Notes under the pieces: generated by a model
Database searches by the model: none
The model's input: the letters and a program-made list of their open reading frames with translations, nothing else
What the model was told of the DNA's origin: nothing
Part shown: positions 47,204-56,549 of the stretch, one piece after another
How the letters are laid out: every line of letters begins with the position of its first letter
How positions within the stretch are numbered: position 1 is the first letter of the stretch
NCBI RefSeq assembly: GCF_001316245.1
Contig: NZ_BBDM01000010.1
Coordinates: 1 to 57,092 of the forward strand
Direction: 5' to 3'
Source: Vulcanisaeta sp. JCM 14467
GTDB lineage: Archaea; Thermoproteota; Thermoprotei; Thermoproteales; Thermocladiaceae
Length of the DNA: 57,092 bases
Program-made: the position numbers and the translations under genes

Positions 47204-47650
47204 TTGGTAATTGCTGACCTGGGTTGTGGTGAGGGTCGTTACTGTGACTTCTTTAAGGACTATGCCTCGAAACTCTACTGCGTTGATATTGATGAGGCGG
47301 CTATTGAGGAGGTTCGTAGGAGGTTCGGGAATTACGGTAACGTGACAATACTTAATGAGGACATTACCCACACATCAATACCGAGCGGTAGTGTTGATTT
47401 AGTCTTCATGTCTAACGTATTTCATGATGTTGATGATAAGGAGGCGGCGGTTAAGGAGATCAGTAGGATATTGAAGCCAGGCGGTAGGTTATTAATTATT
47501 GAGTTTAAGGAGAATGTGCTGTTTGGTCCTCCGTTCAAGCTTAGTCCTGAGGAGGTTGAGGAGTACTTCAGTGGTGCTGGCTTTGTTAGGGAGGGTTATG
47601 CCGAGGTTTCTCCATATCATTACATGCTCATCCTTAAAAAGATGAGGTGA
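47204..47650 (+). CDS. SAM-dependent methyltransferase (type 11), probably fused to the NifX-like domain
   Basis: 148 residues from TTG 47204, the first codon in this frame. VIADLGCGEGRYCDF is the AdoMet-binding motif I, LYCVDIDEAAIEEV follows, then VFHDVDDKEAAVKEISRILK and GGRLLIIEFKENV. The N-terminal segment normally preceding motif I is missing. Placing one base near 47195 would join it to the NifX-like gene and supply that part through the tail EGFGEYEFLKPM. The substrate is unknown. Confidence 0.7.
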   Translation: MVIADLGCGEGRYCDFFKDYASKLYCVDIDEAAIEEVRRRFGNYGNVTILNEDITHTSIPSGSVDLVFMSNVFHDVDDKEAAVKEISRILKPGGRLLIIEFKENVLFGPPFKLSPEEVEEYFSGAGFVREGYAEVSPYHYMLILKKMR

Positions 47651-47717
47651 GGTGCAGGCTGGATATATTTTACTATGGTTTAAATATAGGTATCAATAGT
47701 TAGAAATATGATGAAAA

Positions 47718-48380
47718 ATGATTCACGAGCCAAAATGGCTTATCCAATATGGGGATATTATCAATAAATTAAGAATTGCGTTATATAAATTTGAGAATAG
47801 CGACATCAATCTTCAATCCTTCATTAACGAAATAAATAAATCATTGATCAGTTGTGGGTATGATCCTATTAAGGTCATAATGTCTGATTTCATGACAAGT
47901 TTCTTCGATGCATATGCCGTATATGTGCCGCGTAAACCGATGTCCATCATATACGTATCCACGGAATTGATGAAGAAGCCGAGACCCCTACTTGGTAGGG
48001 TATTAATGCATGAGGTTTTTCATCACGTACTTTTCCAAAGACCCCCATCATTATTGTTTAAGTTGGCGCGAGGAGGGTTGAGCCGCTTATTCTCATAGCA
48101 ATGCCACTAATGATTGTAGTGGCACTAGCATTGTTGTTCTATAATGCATTGTATAACTTTTTTGTATTATGTTATTGTTATTTTATCGTTGGCTATGTCA
48201 TCAGTAACGTCCGTATTAATAAAGGCTTTGAATGAGCATGAACTGGTGGCTACGGCATTTGTTGTGTACTTAATAACTGGTGAGTGGGTTAGGGATTGGA
48301 AGTATTATCGTGATGAGGATGTATTGATGAATACTAAATGGAGGGAGTTGGTTATTCCTAAGGAGGTTACTGTGATGTAA
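47718..48380 (+). CDS. Membrane metallopeptidase candidate (HExxH, M48-like), two frameshifts
   Basis: After joining frames near 48070 and across a run of six T at 48158-48163, the product has about 220 residues. MHEVFHHVLF (about residue 98) is an HExxH zinc site; two hydrophobic helices follow (AMPLMIVVALALLFYN and VIVILSLAM), then NEHELVATAFVVYLITGEW, where a Glu could be the third zinc ligand as in M48 and HtpX peptidases. TATA GTTTAAATA (about 47680-47688) suggests the start at ATG 47711 or 47708 if the A run is one base long. Confidence 0.6.
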
Positions 48381-48412
48381 AGGGTAAAAAGGGATACTGC
48401 AATTGGGATTCG

Positions 48413-49120
48413 ATGATTAGGGTTGTGCTTCTTGACGTTGATGGTACCTTAACGAGGAACAGAAATACAGAGGCCTTAGACCCGGATGCAATAGCAGCTG
48501 TGCAGGAGATAGTGAATAAATACGTTGTCGGTCTAGTAACGGGCAATGCCCTAATAGTTGCCCAAGCCCTCTCACGATACATAGGCCTGCCCAAGGGTTC
48601 GCCGGTCATCGCGGAGAATGGGTGCCTTGTGGATTATAATGGTGAGGTTCGTGAATTATGCGAGGATTTAAACCTTAAGGAGGTTGCGTTAAGGCTTATG
48701 AAGTTAATACCTGGCTTGAGACCTACGTATCAATTTAATTATAGGAGGTTCGACATAACACTATGGGCGCCTAAGGACCCATATGAATTAATAGGGATTG
48801 TCAAGGAGGAGTTACGAAAAATGGGCTTAGACAGTAAGGTTAGGGTTTCCCACAGTGGTTATGCCCTTCACCTACAACCAATGAATTCAAGTAAGGCCGT
48901 GGCCGTTAAGTACCTATGCGATGTAATGGGTGTGCCCTGTGGCAGTGTTGTTTACATTGGCGATAGTGATACTGATGTTGACGTGATGAGTGTTGTGGGT
49001 TATGGAGTTGCCGTGGCTAATGCAACTGAGGAGCTTAAGAGGAGGGCTAGGATCGTACTTGATAAGCCGAGTGGTAGGGGCGTCGCCGATTTCCTGAGGA
49101 ATTACCTGCCAAGTCTATGA
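48413..49120 (+). CDS. Phosphoglycolate phosphatase, archaeal type (HAD, class IIB)
   Basis: 235 residues. VVLLDVDGTLTRNRN (HAD motif I), LVTGNALIVAQALSRYIGLP (motif II region), a small cap domain, and IGDSDTDVDVMSVVG (motif IV) with GVAVANATEELK are as in the archaeal TA0175-like family that dephosphorylates 2-phosphoglycolate. ATG 48413 follows a TATA-like GTAAAAAGG by about 27 nt. It overlaps the convergent gene by six bases. Confidence 0.88.
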   Translation: MIRVVLLDVDGTLTRNRNTEALDPDAIAAVQEIVNKYVVGLVTGNALIVAQALSRYIGLPKGSPVIAENGCLVDYNGEVRELCEDLNLKEVALRLMKLIPGLRPTYQFNYRRFDITLWAPKDPYELIGIVKEELRKMGLDSKVRVSHSGYALHLQPMNSSKAVAVKYLCDVMGVPCGSVVYIGDSDTDVDVMSVVGYGVAVANATEELKRRARIVLDKPSGRGVADFLRNYLPSL

Positions 49121-49831
49121 CCTCCTGAACATCATGAGCAAGTAATTATAGGCGTTCTCCACGTTGAAGTTATTCCTAACGAAATCCCTAAAGTCATCAT
49201 ACCTCCTAACAAAGTCATTGCTCAGGCCCATCACGACATTATTCCATAGGGACTTACCAAGACCCGCATTACCCACTAACTCAATACTTAGCGGTACATC
49301 GAGCGCTAATGCCGTTATTGCACAGTCAACGGTTAATTGGCAGGTGTTAAGCATGTTCCTTAATTCATCTTTATTAAACGTATTAACCAGGAATTGAACT
49401 AGCGAATCCTGCCTGGCTATCACGAAATCGACAGTCCTCCTAAGCATGGCAAGGGAAACCCTATGCACAGCATTATCACTAATGCCCTGCGACGCAACCC
49501 ACATGCTAATCAGTACTGGGTCATTCATAACCCTTATGAGAGCAACTTCCCTCAATACCATTATCCTTACCTCATCCTCTCTTAATTGAAGTAACTTACT
49601 CGGTATCACGGATATTACTGCCTGTCCTTCAGCGTCAATGTACTTCACGGGCCACTCCTCATGGGCTGCTTTCTCAAGACCCAGGGTCTCCCTCACCTTA
49701 TTATGGTCATCGGTTATATAAATAATGGCGTCATCATCTGGCACCTCAAGTTCCCTGAACGCCCACTCGATAATACTCTCGACTTTACTCAAGTCATTTG
49801 TTGAGGTTTCTATTAACTGTATTATTTCCAC
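49115..49831 (-). CDS. Conserved hypothetical protein
   Basis: 238 residues starting GTG 49831. The first half mixes strands and helices, with EWPVKYIDAEGQAVISVIPS, and the second is helical (VDFVIARQDSLVQFLVNTFN, TALALDVPLSIELVGNAGLG). LVGNAGLGKSL resembles a P-loop but is out of place, at about residue 200, with no Walker B after it. No family recognised. Confidence 0.58.
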   Translation of the reverse strand: MEIIQLIETSTNDLSKVESIIEWAFRELEVPDDDAIIYITDDHNKVRETLGLEKAAHEEWPVKYIDAEGQAVISVIPSKLLQLREDEVRIMVLREVALIRVMNDPVLISMWVASQGISDNAVHRVSLAMLRRTVDFVIARQDSLVQFLVNTFNKDELRNMLNTCQLTVDCAITALALDVPLSIELVGNAGLGKSLWNNVVMGLSNDFVRRYDDFRDFVRNNFNVENAYNYLLMMFRRS

Positions 49832-49944
49832 GTGATGATTTTATTCGTCGAGGTTAATATTCCTTAATTCACAGGTATTGATACAACTAAGAATCTTAAA
49901 CAGTGGTAAAAGCTTTTAAAGGAATTGTGCCCCTGCTATCATTA

Positions 49945-51573
49945 ATGGTATTACCAAAGTACGATGTTGTGTTGACGACAGATCGATCAATGATGAGCAA
50001 TTATCACGGTAAGGAGTTCCTCGGATTCGTTACAACCGGTCCCCTATTCATAACGGTAGGCCCGTTTAAGAAGCTTGGTGAGTGGATTCATGAGTATATA
50101 GCGATGCCAAAGATGAAGGTTGATAAGTACGGTAGACCCTACCAAGCACCCTATGGAATGAGGAAAATAGAGGCGGCATTGATTGATGCCGGCATTAACG
50201 CAGCAATAATCGATTCAGACCACGTGCATAAGTATATACCTAGTGCTAAGATACTTATGCTCAGCCACCATGATTACTTCGGGCTTAACCCACCATCATC
50301 GACTTGGTCAGCAATAGTTGGTAGGGAGCCACTAAATGCATACTCGTTTAGGAGGTTCATGATGAGGATTAGGCCGTACATAATGGAGGCCAAGAGCAGG
50401 AACGGGCTTAAGGTAATCGTCGGCGGGCCATCAGCGTGGCAGTGGCTGTACCTGCCCGAACTCATGGACTTCTTCGGAGTTGACACGGTGTTTGATGGGG
50501 AGGGTGAAAGGCTCGTGGTTGACCTAGTCAAGAGGGTTTTAAATAATGAGCCTGTGCTCGATACGTATATGTCGGTGTGAACGATGTTCCGAGCATTGAT
50601 GAAATACCCACGATAAAGTACCCAGCGGTTAATGGCTTCGTGGAGATCGGCAGAGGTTGTCCGAGAGGCTGCGCATTCTGTTCAGTAACCCTCAGGCCAC
50701 TTAGGTGTACCCGCTTGAGAAGATTGAGGAGGAGTTGAAACTACACGTTAAGCACGGCATAGTGCACGGCCTAATACACTCCGATGATGTACCGCTATAT
50801 GGATCAACGGGTGTTGAGCTTAACCCTGATAAGCTGATAAAGCTTCACCAGCTAGTTAAGAGGTACTACCTAACAATGGCCTGGAGTCACACGACGCTCG
50901 CCTCAGTGCTACTGGCGGAGAAGAAGTACAATAGATTGGCTACGAAGATCGCGGAAATAATCGAGGACGAGCACCAGGACTGGTGGGGTGCACAGGTAGG
51001 CCTTGAGACTGGCTCGAGGAGACTAGCCAAGGCCCTAATGCCAGGCAAGGCTGCACCGTTTAAGATTGAGGATTGGTGGGACGTTGTTGAGGAGACATTG
51101 GGCGTGATGCATGATATTAAACTCATACCAGCACTAACCGTGATTATTGGTTTACCCGGCGAGACTGAGGATGATGTTATGGAGACGATAGAACTCCTGG
51201 ACAGGATCAGACCATACAGGAGCCTGGTGGTGCCCATGTTCTATGTGCCAATGAACCATATAAGGCCGAGAAGGATGGTTGGACCATTAAGTATAACCTA
51301 CTGCCTGAACACATTGAGTTGATGAAGAAAATGTTTGAGCACAGTATTTACTGGGCTAAGGACATAGTCAATCACTTCTACCTAAGGGGTCCACAGTATT
51401 GGCCGGTGAGGGTTGCTGTTAATTATTTCATGAATTATGTTGAGAAGAGGGTTAGGGCACTCTATGATAGGCTTGACCAAATTGCTGCTGAGATTAAGAA
51501 TAGGAGGCTTGTGTCGAAGATAGAGGCTCCAAAGCTCATGGAGCTCTATACATCGTCTGAAGAGGAATTTTAG
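49945..51573 (+). CDS. B12-binding-domain radical SAM protein, three frameshifts
   Basis: About 543 residues after repair. The N-terminal B12-like domain (IEAALIDAGINAAIID, then VIVGGPSAWQWLYLPELMDF) is followed by the radical SAM cluster GCPRGCAFCSVTL (CxxxCxxC, about residues 245-252), then GLETGSRRLAKALMPG and VIIGLPGETEDDVMETIELL. Bases are missing near 50578, 50705 and 51270. ATG 49945 is 30 nt after TATA GCTTTTAAAGG (about 49911-49919), so frames open back to 49903 are rejected. The reaction is unknown. Confidence 0.85.
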
Positions 51574-51575
51574 GA

Positions 51576-52118
51576 TTAAGGCCTCATTAACTCCTGCATT
51601 TTAACTAACTCGTAGTTTGTGAATATCACTTTTGCAACGTTGAGATCCACATTCTTAAACGTCTCAAAGCTCTCCCATGGATATATAATGTAAACCCACT
51701 TAACCCACTTATAGGCGTAGTAATCAGGTGCGTACCTACTCGATATGGCCTTATAATCTAGGACGGCCGTTTTAACATCCCTAGCGCCAAGCCTAATCAA
51801 TAACTCCCTAGCGGTACTGAGTGTTAGCCCCGTATCACTAACATCATCTATCAACAACACCCTAAGTCCCTTAACGTCAATGCTTGGTCTATACTTAATG
51901 GTGATATCATCCTTAGCCCTACCAAAGCCCCAGTGAGCCATCTGAATTAGGTCGGTGGGTATTCCAAGCATGTCAGACATTAACGATGCCATCACGACAC
52001 CGCCCTTGGAGATACCTATCAAAACATCTGGTTGATAACCACTTTTAATAATGTCCTGGACCAGTTTCACAACACCCATTTCGATATCCTCCCACTTATA
52101 CCGGTGATAATCCGCCAT
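51576..52118 (-). CDS. Purine phosphoribosyltransferase (xanthine/hypoxanthine type)
   Basis: 180 residues. VLLIDDVSDTGLTLSTARE (about residues 84-102) is the PRPP-binding loop, preceded by DVLIGISKGGVVMASLMSDM. The layout fits archaeal xanthine-guanine or hypoxanthine PRTases, salvage enzymes forming XMP, GMP or IMP. The exact base is uncertain. A TATA palindrome GGTTTATAAACC (about 52138-52149) lies 25 nt upstream of ATG 52118. Convergent with the radical SAM gene, two bases apart. Confidence 0.85.
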   Translation of the reverse strand: MADYHRYKWEDIEMGVVKLVQDIIKSGYQPDVLIGISKGGVVMASLMSDMLGIPTDLIQMAHWGFGRAKDDITIKYRPSIDVKGLRVLLIDDVSDTGLTLSTARELLIRLGARDVKTAVLDYKAISSRYAPDYYAYKWVKWVYIIYPWESFETFKNVDLNVAKVIFTNYELVKMQELMRP

Positions 52119-52249
52119 TATGACTTGTGGTTAGGGTGGTTTATAAACCAATCGTTTTACGTACTTAAATAAATACCGTAATTAACGAAACCGAGGTTAG
52201 GATGCTTAAAGTATTTATTTCACTAAACGATAGAACAACGAGAGACTAA

Positions 52250-52765
52250 ATGATTAATAAGTATCATGCAATAATGATTTTAGGAGTGTTATTAATAGTG
52301 GTTTCATCAATACCGATTTATTACTCACATCTGGAGTCGTCGATTTCGTATAGCCACGTTAATGCAACCACATGCCTAAGGGTTCTGAATAGCATCATTA
52401 GCGGTTCCCTAACCAGCGATAGGATAGATAGTATCATTAAGTCTATGGATCGGTCATTGCTGATTTCAATCGAGGTAAACATAGAGTATGCAAATGGTTC
52501 AAGCGTGACTTACGGCTATTACATACCCATTGGGGCGAGTGGTGTGGCTATAACGCCCATGGTTTCAGGTAATATCGAGATTTTCGGCAGGTCTCATTGC
52601 GCGTATGTGAGTAGTAATTACGTGGTTAATGTTTTCATTGGGCAGTATGCAATGGCAATATACCTCTTTGTTGTTGGTGTGGTACTTATAATGATTGGTT
52701 TTGCCTTGATTGCAGTGGGTGATTACTTAAGGGATAGATACACGCGCCGTGCTTTACGCAGTTAA
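52250..52765 (+). CDS. Two-helix membrane protein of unknown function
   Basis: 171 residues: a first helix (AIMILGVLLIVVSSIPIYY), an outer strand-rich part with NxS/T sites and two cysteines (TTCLRVLNSI, RSHCAYVSS), and a second helix (YLFVVGVVLIMIGFALIAVG), then a basic end. Upstream TATA at about 52211-52221. No family recognised. It precedes the slipin cluster but may be a separate unit. Confidence 0.6.
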   Translation: MINKYHAIMILGVLLIVVSSIPIYYSHLESSISYSHVNATTCLRVLNSIISGSLTSDRIDSIIKSMDRSLLISIEVNIEYANGSSVTYGYYIPIGASGVAITPMVSGNIEIFGRSHCAYVSSNYVVNVFIGQYAMAIYLFVVGVVLIMIGFALIAVGDYLRDRYTRRALRS

Positions 52766-52834
52766 CGTTTCTAATACTGGTAAAATCTACGTTGGTAAAT
52801 AGGTTTATTAATGACTTTTATCTCAATTATTATA

Positions 52835-53671
52835 ATGTATATGCAATTACCACTTCAGGTGGTGCTTCAGGCGGGCACAATAATAGTGGCGACCGTCCTA
52901 GCAATAATACTACTAATAATCATCATAGCAATACTCGCATACTCCATTAGGATAGTACCTGAGTACCAGAGGATTGTTAAGCTAAGGCTTGGTAAGTTCA
53001 AGGGGATTTACGGCCCTGGCATTGTGTTTATAGTGCCCATTATTGATAGGCCAATAACGATGGATCTGAGGGTCTTATCTATTGACTTATCGAGCCAGAG
53101 GGCGTTAACTAAGGATAATGTTGAGGTTACGATAGACGCCGCAGTCTACATGAGGGTTATTGATGCGGCAAAGGCCGTGCTCTCAGTCACTGATTATAGG
53201 AGCGCAACTGCGACTCTCGGTGCGGCCGTTCTTAGGGATGTGATTGGCATGGTTGACCTGGACACGCTGCTCACGCAGAGGGAGGAGGTTGCTAAGAAGA
53301 TTGCGTCCATAATTGATGAGCACGTAAGCCCATGGGGTGTCAAGGTAACGGCAGTCGCGATTAAGGACATAAAGCTACCCGACACATTAATCAGGGCCAT
53401 GGCAGCCCAGGCAGAGGCTGAGAGGATGAGGAGGGCTAAGGTAATCCTGGCCCAGGCTGATTACGAGGCCTCGCAGATGTACCTGAAGGCCGCTGAGACC
53501 TACACCAAAAACCCAATATCGCTAACGCTTAGGCAGTTGGACACACTGCTCGAGGTTGCCAAGGAACATAACTTAATACTTGTCGTACCCAGTTCACTTG
53601 AGGTAACGACGCTATCAACGTTAGCCGCAGCCGCTTTGAAGAGACAACAGGAAGGTTCGGGTGCGACGTAG
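52835..53671 (+). CDS. Slipin/stomatin (SPFH domain) protein
   Basis: 278 residues. An N-terminal helix (IIVATVLAIILLIIIIAILA) is followed by the SPFH domain: RIVPEYQRIVKLRLGKFKGI, PGIVFIVPIIDRPITMDLRV, TKDNVEVTIDAAVYMRVIDA, and the long coiled-coil (AAQAEAERMRRAKVILAQAD). It scaffolds membrane complexes. Starts at 52811, 52835 and 52841 are in frame; TATA near 52803-52811 favours 52835 or 52841. The NfeD gene follows 12 nt later. Confidence 0.93.
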   Translation: MYMQLPLQVVLQAGTIIVATVLAIILLIIIIAILAYSIRIVPEYQRIVKLRLGKFKGIYGPGIVFIVPIIDRPITMDLRVLSIDLSSQRALTKDNVEVTIDAAVYMRVIDAAKAVLSVTDYRSATATLGAAVLRDVIGMVDLDTLLTQREEVAKKIASIIDEHVSPWGVKVTAVAIKDIKLPDTLIRAMAAQAEAERMRRAKVILAQADYEASQMYLKAAETYTKNPISLTLRQLDTLLEVAKEHNLILVVPSSLEVTTLSTLAAAALKRQQEGSGAT

Positions 53672-53683
53672 TAGGGAGCGACT

Positions 53684-55017
53684 ATGCAATTTAAACGTGG
53701 GTTATTAATTCCGTTAATTATTGCAGCATTGCTAGCATTTACGTTAATGCATGTATCAATCGCGAGTTCCAATATCTACGTGATTCATGAGGTGTACGTG
53801 TTTAACCTTAATGGTGAAATAACCGATTTAACATACAACGAGTTGCAGAATGCTTTACAGCTAGCAGAGTCAACACCAAACTCGGCACTTCTCATAATCC
53901 TTAAGACACCAGGTGGAGAGTTGGATGCCGCGCTAAATATCGTGACTGCAATCGAGGATTCAAAAATACCGGTTATAGCTTTGTCTACCCAACGGGTTCA
54001 TATGCCTGGTCCGCAGGTACGCTTGTTTTATTGTCAACTACGATAGCTGCCATGGCGCCAGGTACTGTCATTGGTTCCTGCCAACCCATCGAGATAAATC
54101 CAATAACTGGGCAGGAGATATTCATAAATGAGAGCAAAATACTCAATGCAATTAGTCAGTACTTCGTGGAGGTTGCGGAGTTTAGGAATAGGAATGCGAC
54201 CTTCGCCCATGACTGCGTCTTCTACAACACGAACCTTGGACCCAGGGAGGCGCTTGAGTATGGCGTTATAAACTTCATAGCCACTGACGTAGGTTCACTA
54301 CTTAATGAGATTAATGGCAGCACAATAAATGGAGTAACATACTACGTAATCAATCCAGTAATTACGTATTATCAACCAGGTGTTGGGTATCAGGTCTATG
54401 AGGTGCTCGTTAATCCGACGATTCAAAACCTACTGGCTGGTTTGGGCTTGCTACTGGCAATCATCGGCTTCGCAATAAGGCATTATTACCTAGCCGGGGT
54501 TGGGGTCATACTAATGATAATACCCATGCTCACGGGCCTATCCATCAATTGGCTCGGGCTGGCATTGCTAATTATTGGCTTAGCTGCAATTGCGATTGAT
54601 GTTCATGCAGGCTTCACAACACATGCAGCACTATTCATAGTCGGTATAATACTCACGGCGCTGGGCATCATACTGCTTCAACCAACCTATACACCCCAGT
54701 CCTGGTTAATAGCCGCGAATCAGGTTGAGGCTAGAATCGTGCTTTACACGCTGATAGCCTTCGTTGGCGGGTTCGGCGGCTTCATAGCGTCCAGGGTGAT
54801 AGACATAGTAAGGGCTAAGCCTCTCTCGGAGAGGCTTTATTGGCCCATTAACGATGTTGGTATTGCTATTGATGATATTAATAAGGATGAGATTGGCTAT
54901 GTGAAGGTTAGGGGTGAGTACTGGAGGGCTAAGGCGCTTGAGAATGTTAAAAGGGGTTCCAAGGTCGTTATTGTTGGTATTGATGGCGACACGCTGATCG
55001 TGAAACCCGCCAGTTAG
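53684..55017 (+). CDS. NfeD-type membrane serine protease (ClpP class), one frameshift
   Basis: Works with slipin in membrane protein quality control; the Pyrococcus pair cleaves the slipin C-terminus. A signal helix, LLIILKTPGGELDAALNIVT, then after one missing base near 53974 FVYPTGSYAWSAGTLVLLST with the catalytic Ser in SAG, and the likely Lys in ESKILNAISQY. The C-terminal half has five or so membrane helices and a beta-barrel OB-like end (GYVKVRGEYWRAKALENV). About 444 residues. GGGAG before ATG 53684 fits an operon gene. Confidence 0.9.
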
Positions 55018-55055
55018 TTACGCTTATTAAGCTTAATAGCGTTCATTAGCGGGTA

Positions 55056-55787
55056 ATGTCAATTAGGTATGACGTGAGGCCGAGGCTTGGTATTAGGCTT
55101 TCATTACCCGTGAATATACTGATGTTCATAGGATTCCTAGTAATATCGCCCCTGCTCCTATTTCTATTCCTAGTCCTAATCACCATTGGCGTACAGCCAT
55201 TACTCGCACTAACGCTGACGCTGGGTTCTCTCCTAACGAGTTACATCAACGTGGTTATTGCCGAGGTCACCTACTACGTCCCATTTAACCCATTCATGGA
55301 CCTCATGAAGCTGCTCCCAATGCCAATCATTATACAGAGGATTGATAAGTTATTCCTTGAGGTGAATATTGGTGGTGCCGTGATACCAACAATAGTATCA
55401 ATATACTTAATAAGCACGTACTTAATCCACGACATGTTAATACTGGCTTCATTCATTGTATCCTTAATAATATCGTCATTAATAATATGGCAGAACGCCA
55501 GGCTAATACCTGGCATTGGGATCACACTACCGACGGCATTGCCGGTCCTTTTAACGCTAATGTTCACCCTAATATCCACGGCTGTATTCCACGCAAACCC
55601 ACTGGCTTTTTCCTACAGCCTTGGTTCATTATCAACATTACTTGGTGCGGACATTCTCAATATTAGGAAGGTGATAAGGTTGATGAGGGGTTATGTATCG
55701 ATTGGTGGTGCGGGAGTTTTCGATGGTATATACATAACGGGGCTCATGTCACTAATACTGGCCTCGCTTTACAAGGTTATTCTTTAA
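55056..55787 (+). CDS. DUF1614 family membrane protein
   Basis: 243 residues with about six helices (ILMFIGFLVISPLLLFLFLV, then LLALTLTLGSLLTSYINVVI). The C-terminal YSLGSLSTLLGADILNIRKV and GGAGVFDGIYITGLMSLILA are the family core. Function unknown. It follows nfeD by about 40 nt and may belong to the same membrane unit. Confidence 0.75.
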   Translation: MSIRYDVRPRLGIRLSLPVNILMFIGFLVISPLLLFLFLVLITIGVQPLLALTLTLGSLLTSYINVVIAEVTYYVPFNPFMDLMKLLPMPIIIQRIDKLFLEVNIGGAVIPTIVSIYLISTYLIHDMLILASFIVSLIISSLIIWQNARLIPGIGITLPTALPVLLTLMFTLISTAVFHANPLAFSYSLGSLSTLLGADILNIRKVIRLMRGYVSIGGAGVFDGIYITGLMSLILASLYKVIL

Positions 55788-55833
55788 GCAATGAACAAGC
55801 TTTTAACCCCCATTGAATTAACCATTGAATGTG

Positions 55834-56511
55834 ATGAGTTACAGGTCTACAGATGACAATGACGATGCCTTGCTGACTGACGCCAGGGGAATAAGGGCCG
55901 TGATATTTGACTTGGACGGTACCCTGGTGGACACGGTGCCCCTGCATGTCCTGTCATGGATAGAAACATGTAAGCGCCTTGGGCTTCCTGCACCAGCCAT
56001 GGATTACGTTAGTACGTTAATGGGACTTAGAGCCCTCGACATAGCCAGGAGGTTATGTGGCGAGGAGGTTGCCGAAAGAGCCCTTGAGATTAAGAATGAG
56101 ATATACCTATCATTACTGGGTAATGCCAGGGCAATTAACGGCGCTCCTGAGTTGTTAAAGTTCCTTAAGGATAGGGGCTTCATGGTGGGTGTTGTTACGT
56201 CAAGCTCTAGGAAGGTCGCCACTAGGGTTCTTGAGGTTACGGGGCTTAATAAGTACGTGGATGCCCTCATCGCTGGGGATGACGTTAATAGGGGTAAGCC
56301 TGACCCTGAGCCATTACTGAAAATACTCGGGTTATTAGGTCTTGGGGTGGATGATGTTGTGGTTGTTGGTGATTCGAGGTATGACGTTGAAATGGCCCTA
56401 AATGCGGGGGTTAGGGTTGTGTTCTTCCTGGGTAGTTACGACGATTCTCGGGTAATAAGTATTAGGGGCTTATTGGATATTATTGAGTACCTTGATCAAT
56501 TTTCCAATTAA
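55834..56511 (+). CDS. HAD-superfamily hydrolase (phosphoglycolate phosphatase/beta-PGM-like)
   Basis: 225 residues. VIFDLDGTLVDTVPLHVLSW (motif I and start of the cap), VTSSSRKVATRVLEV (motif II), GKPDPEPLL (motif III) and VVGDSRYDVEMALNAG (motif IV) are all present, with a helical class I cap between. The substrate is a small phosphorylated sugar or glycolate by family. Starts at 55831 (GTG) and 55834 (ATG) are about 27 nt after TATA CTTTTAAC. Confidence 0.88.
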   Translation: MSYRSTDDNDDALLTDARGIRAVIFDLDGTLVDTVPLHVLSWIETCKRLGLPAPAMDYVSTLMGLRALDIARRLCGEEVAERALEIKNEIYLSLLGNARAINGAPELLKFLKDRGFMVGVVTSSSRKVATRVLEVTGLNKYVDALIAGDDVNRGKPDPEPLLKILGLLGLGVDDVVVVGDSRYDVEMALNAGVRVVFFLGSYDDSRVISIRGLLDIIEYLDQFSN

Positions 56512-56549
56512 GCATTAATTTTATTAATTTTCCCTTAGTACTTATCGTA

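Noticed and set aside
49115..49831. P-loop ATPase
   Set aside because: GNAGLGKSL resembles Walker A, but it lies near the C-terminus with no Walker B or sensor motif after it.
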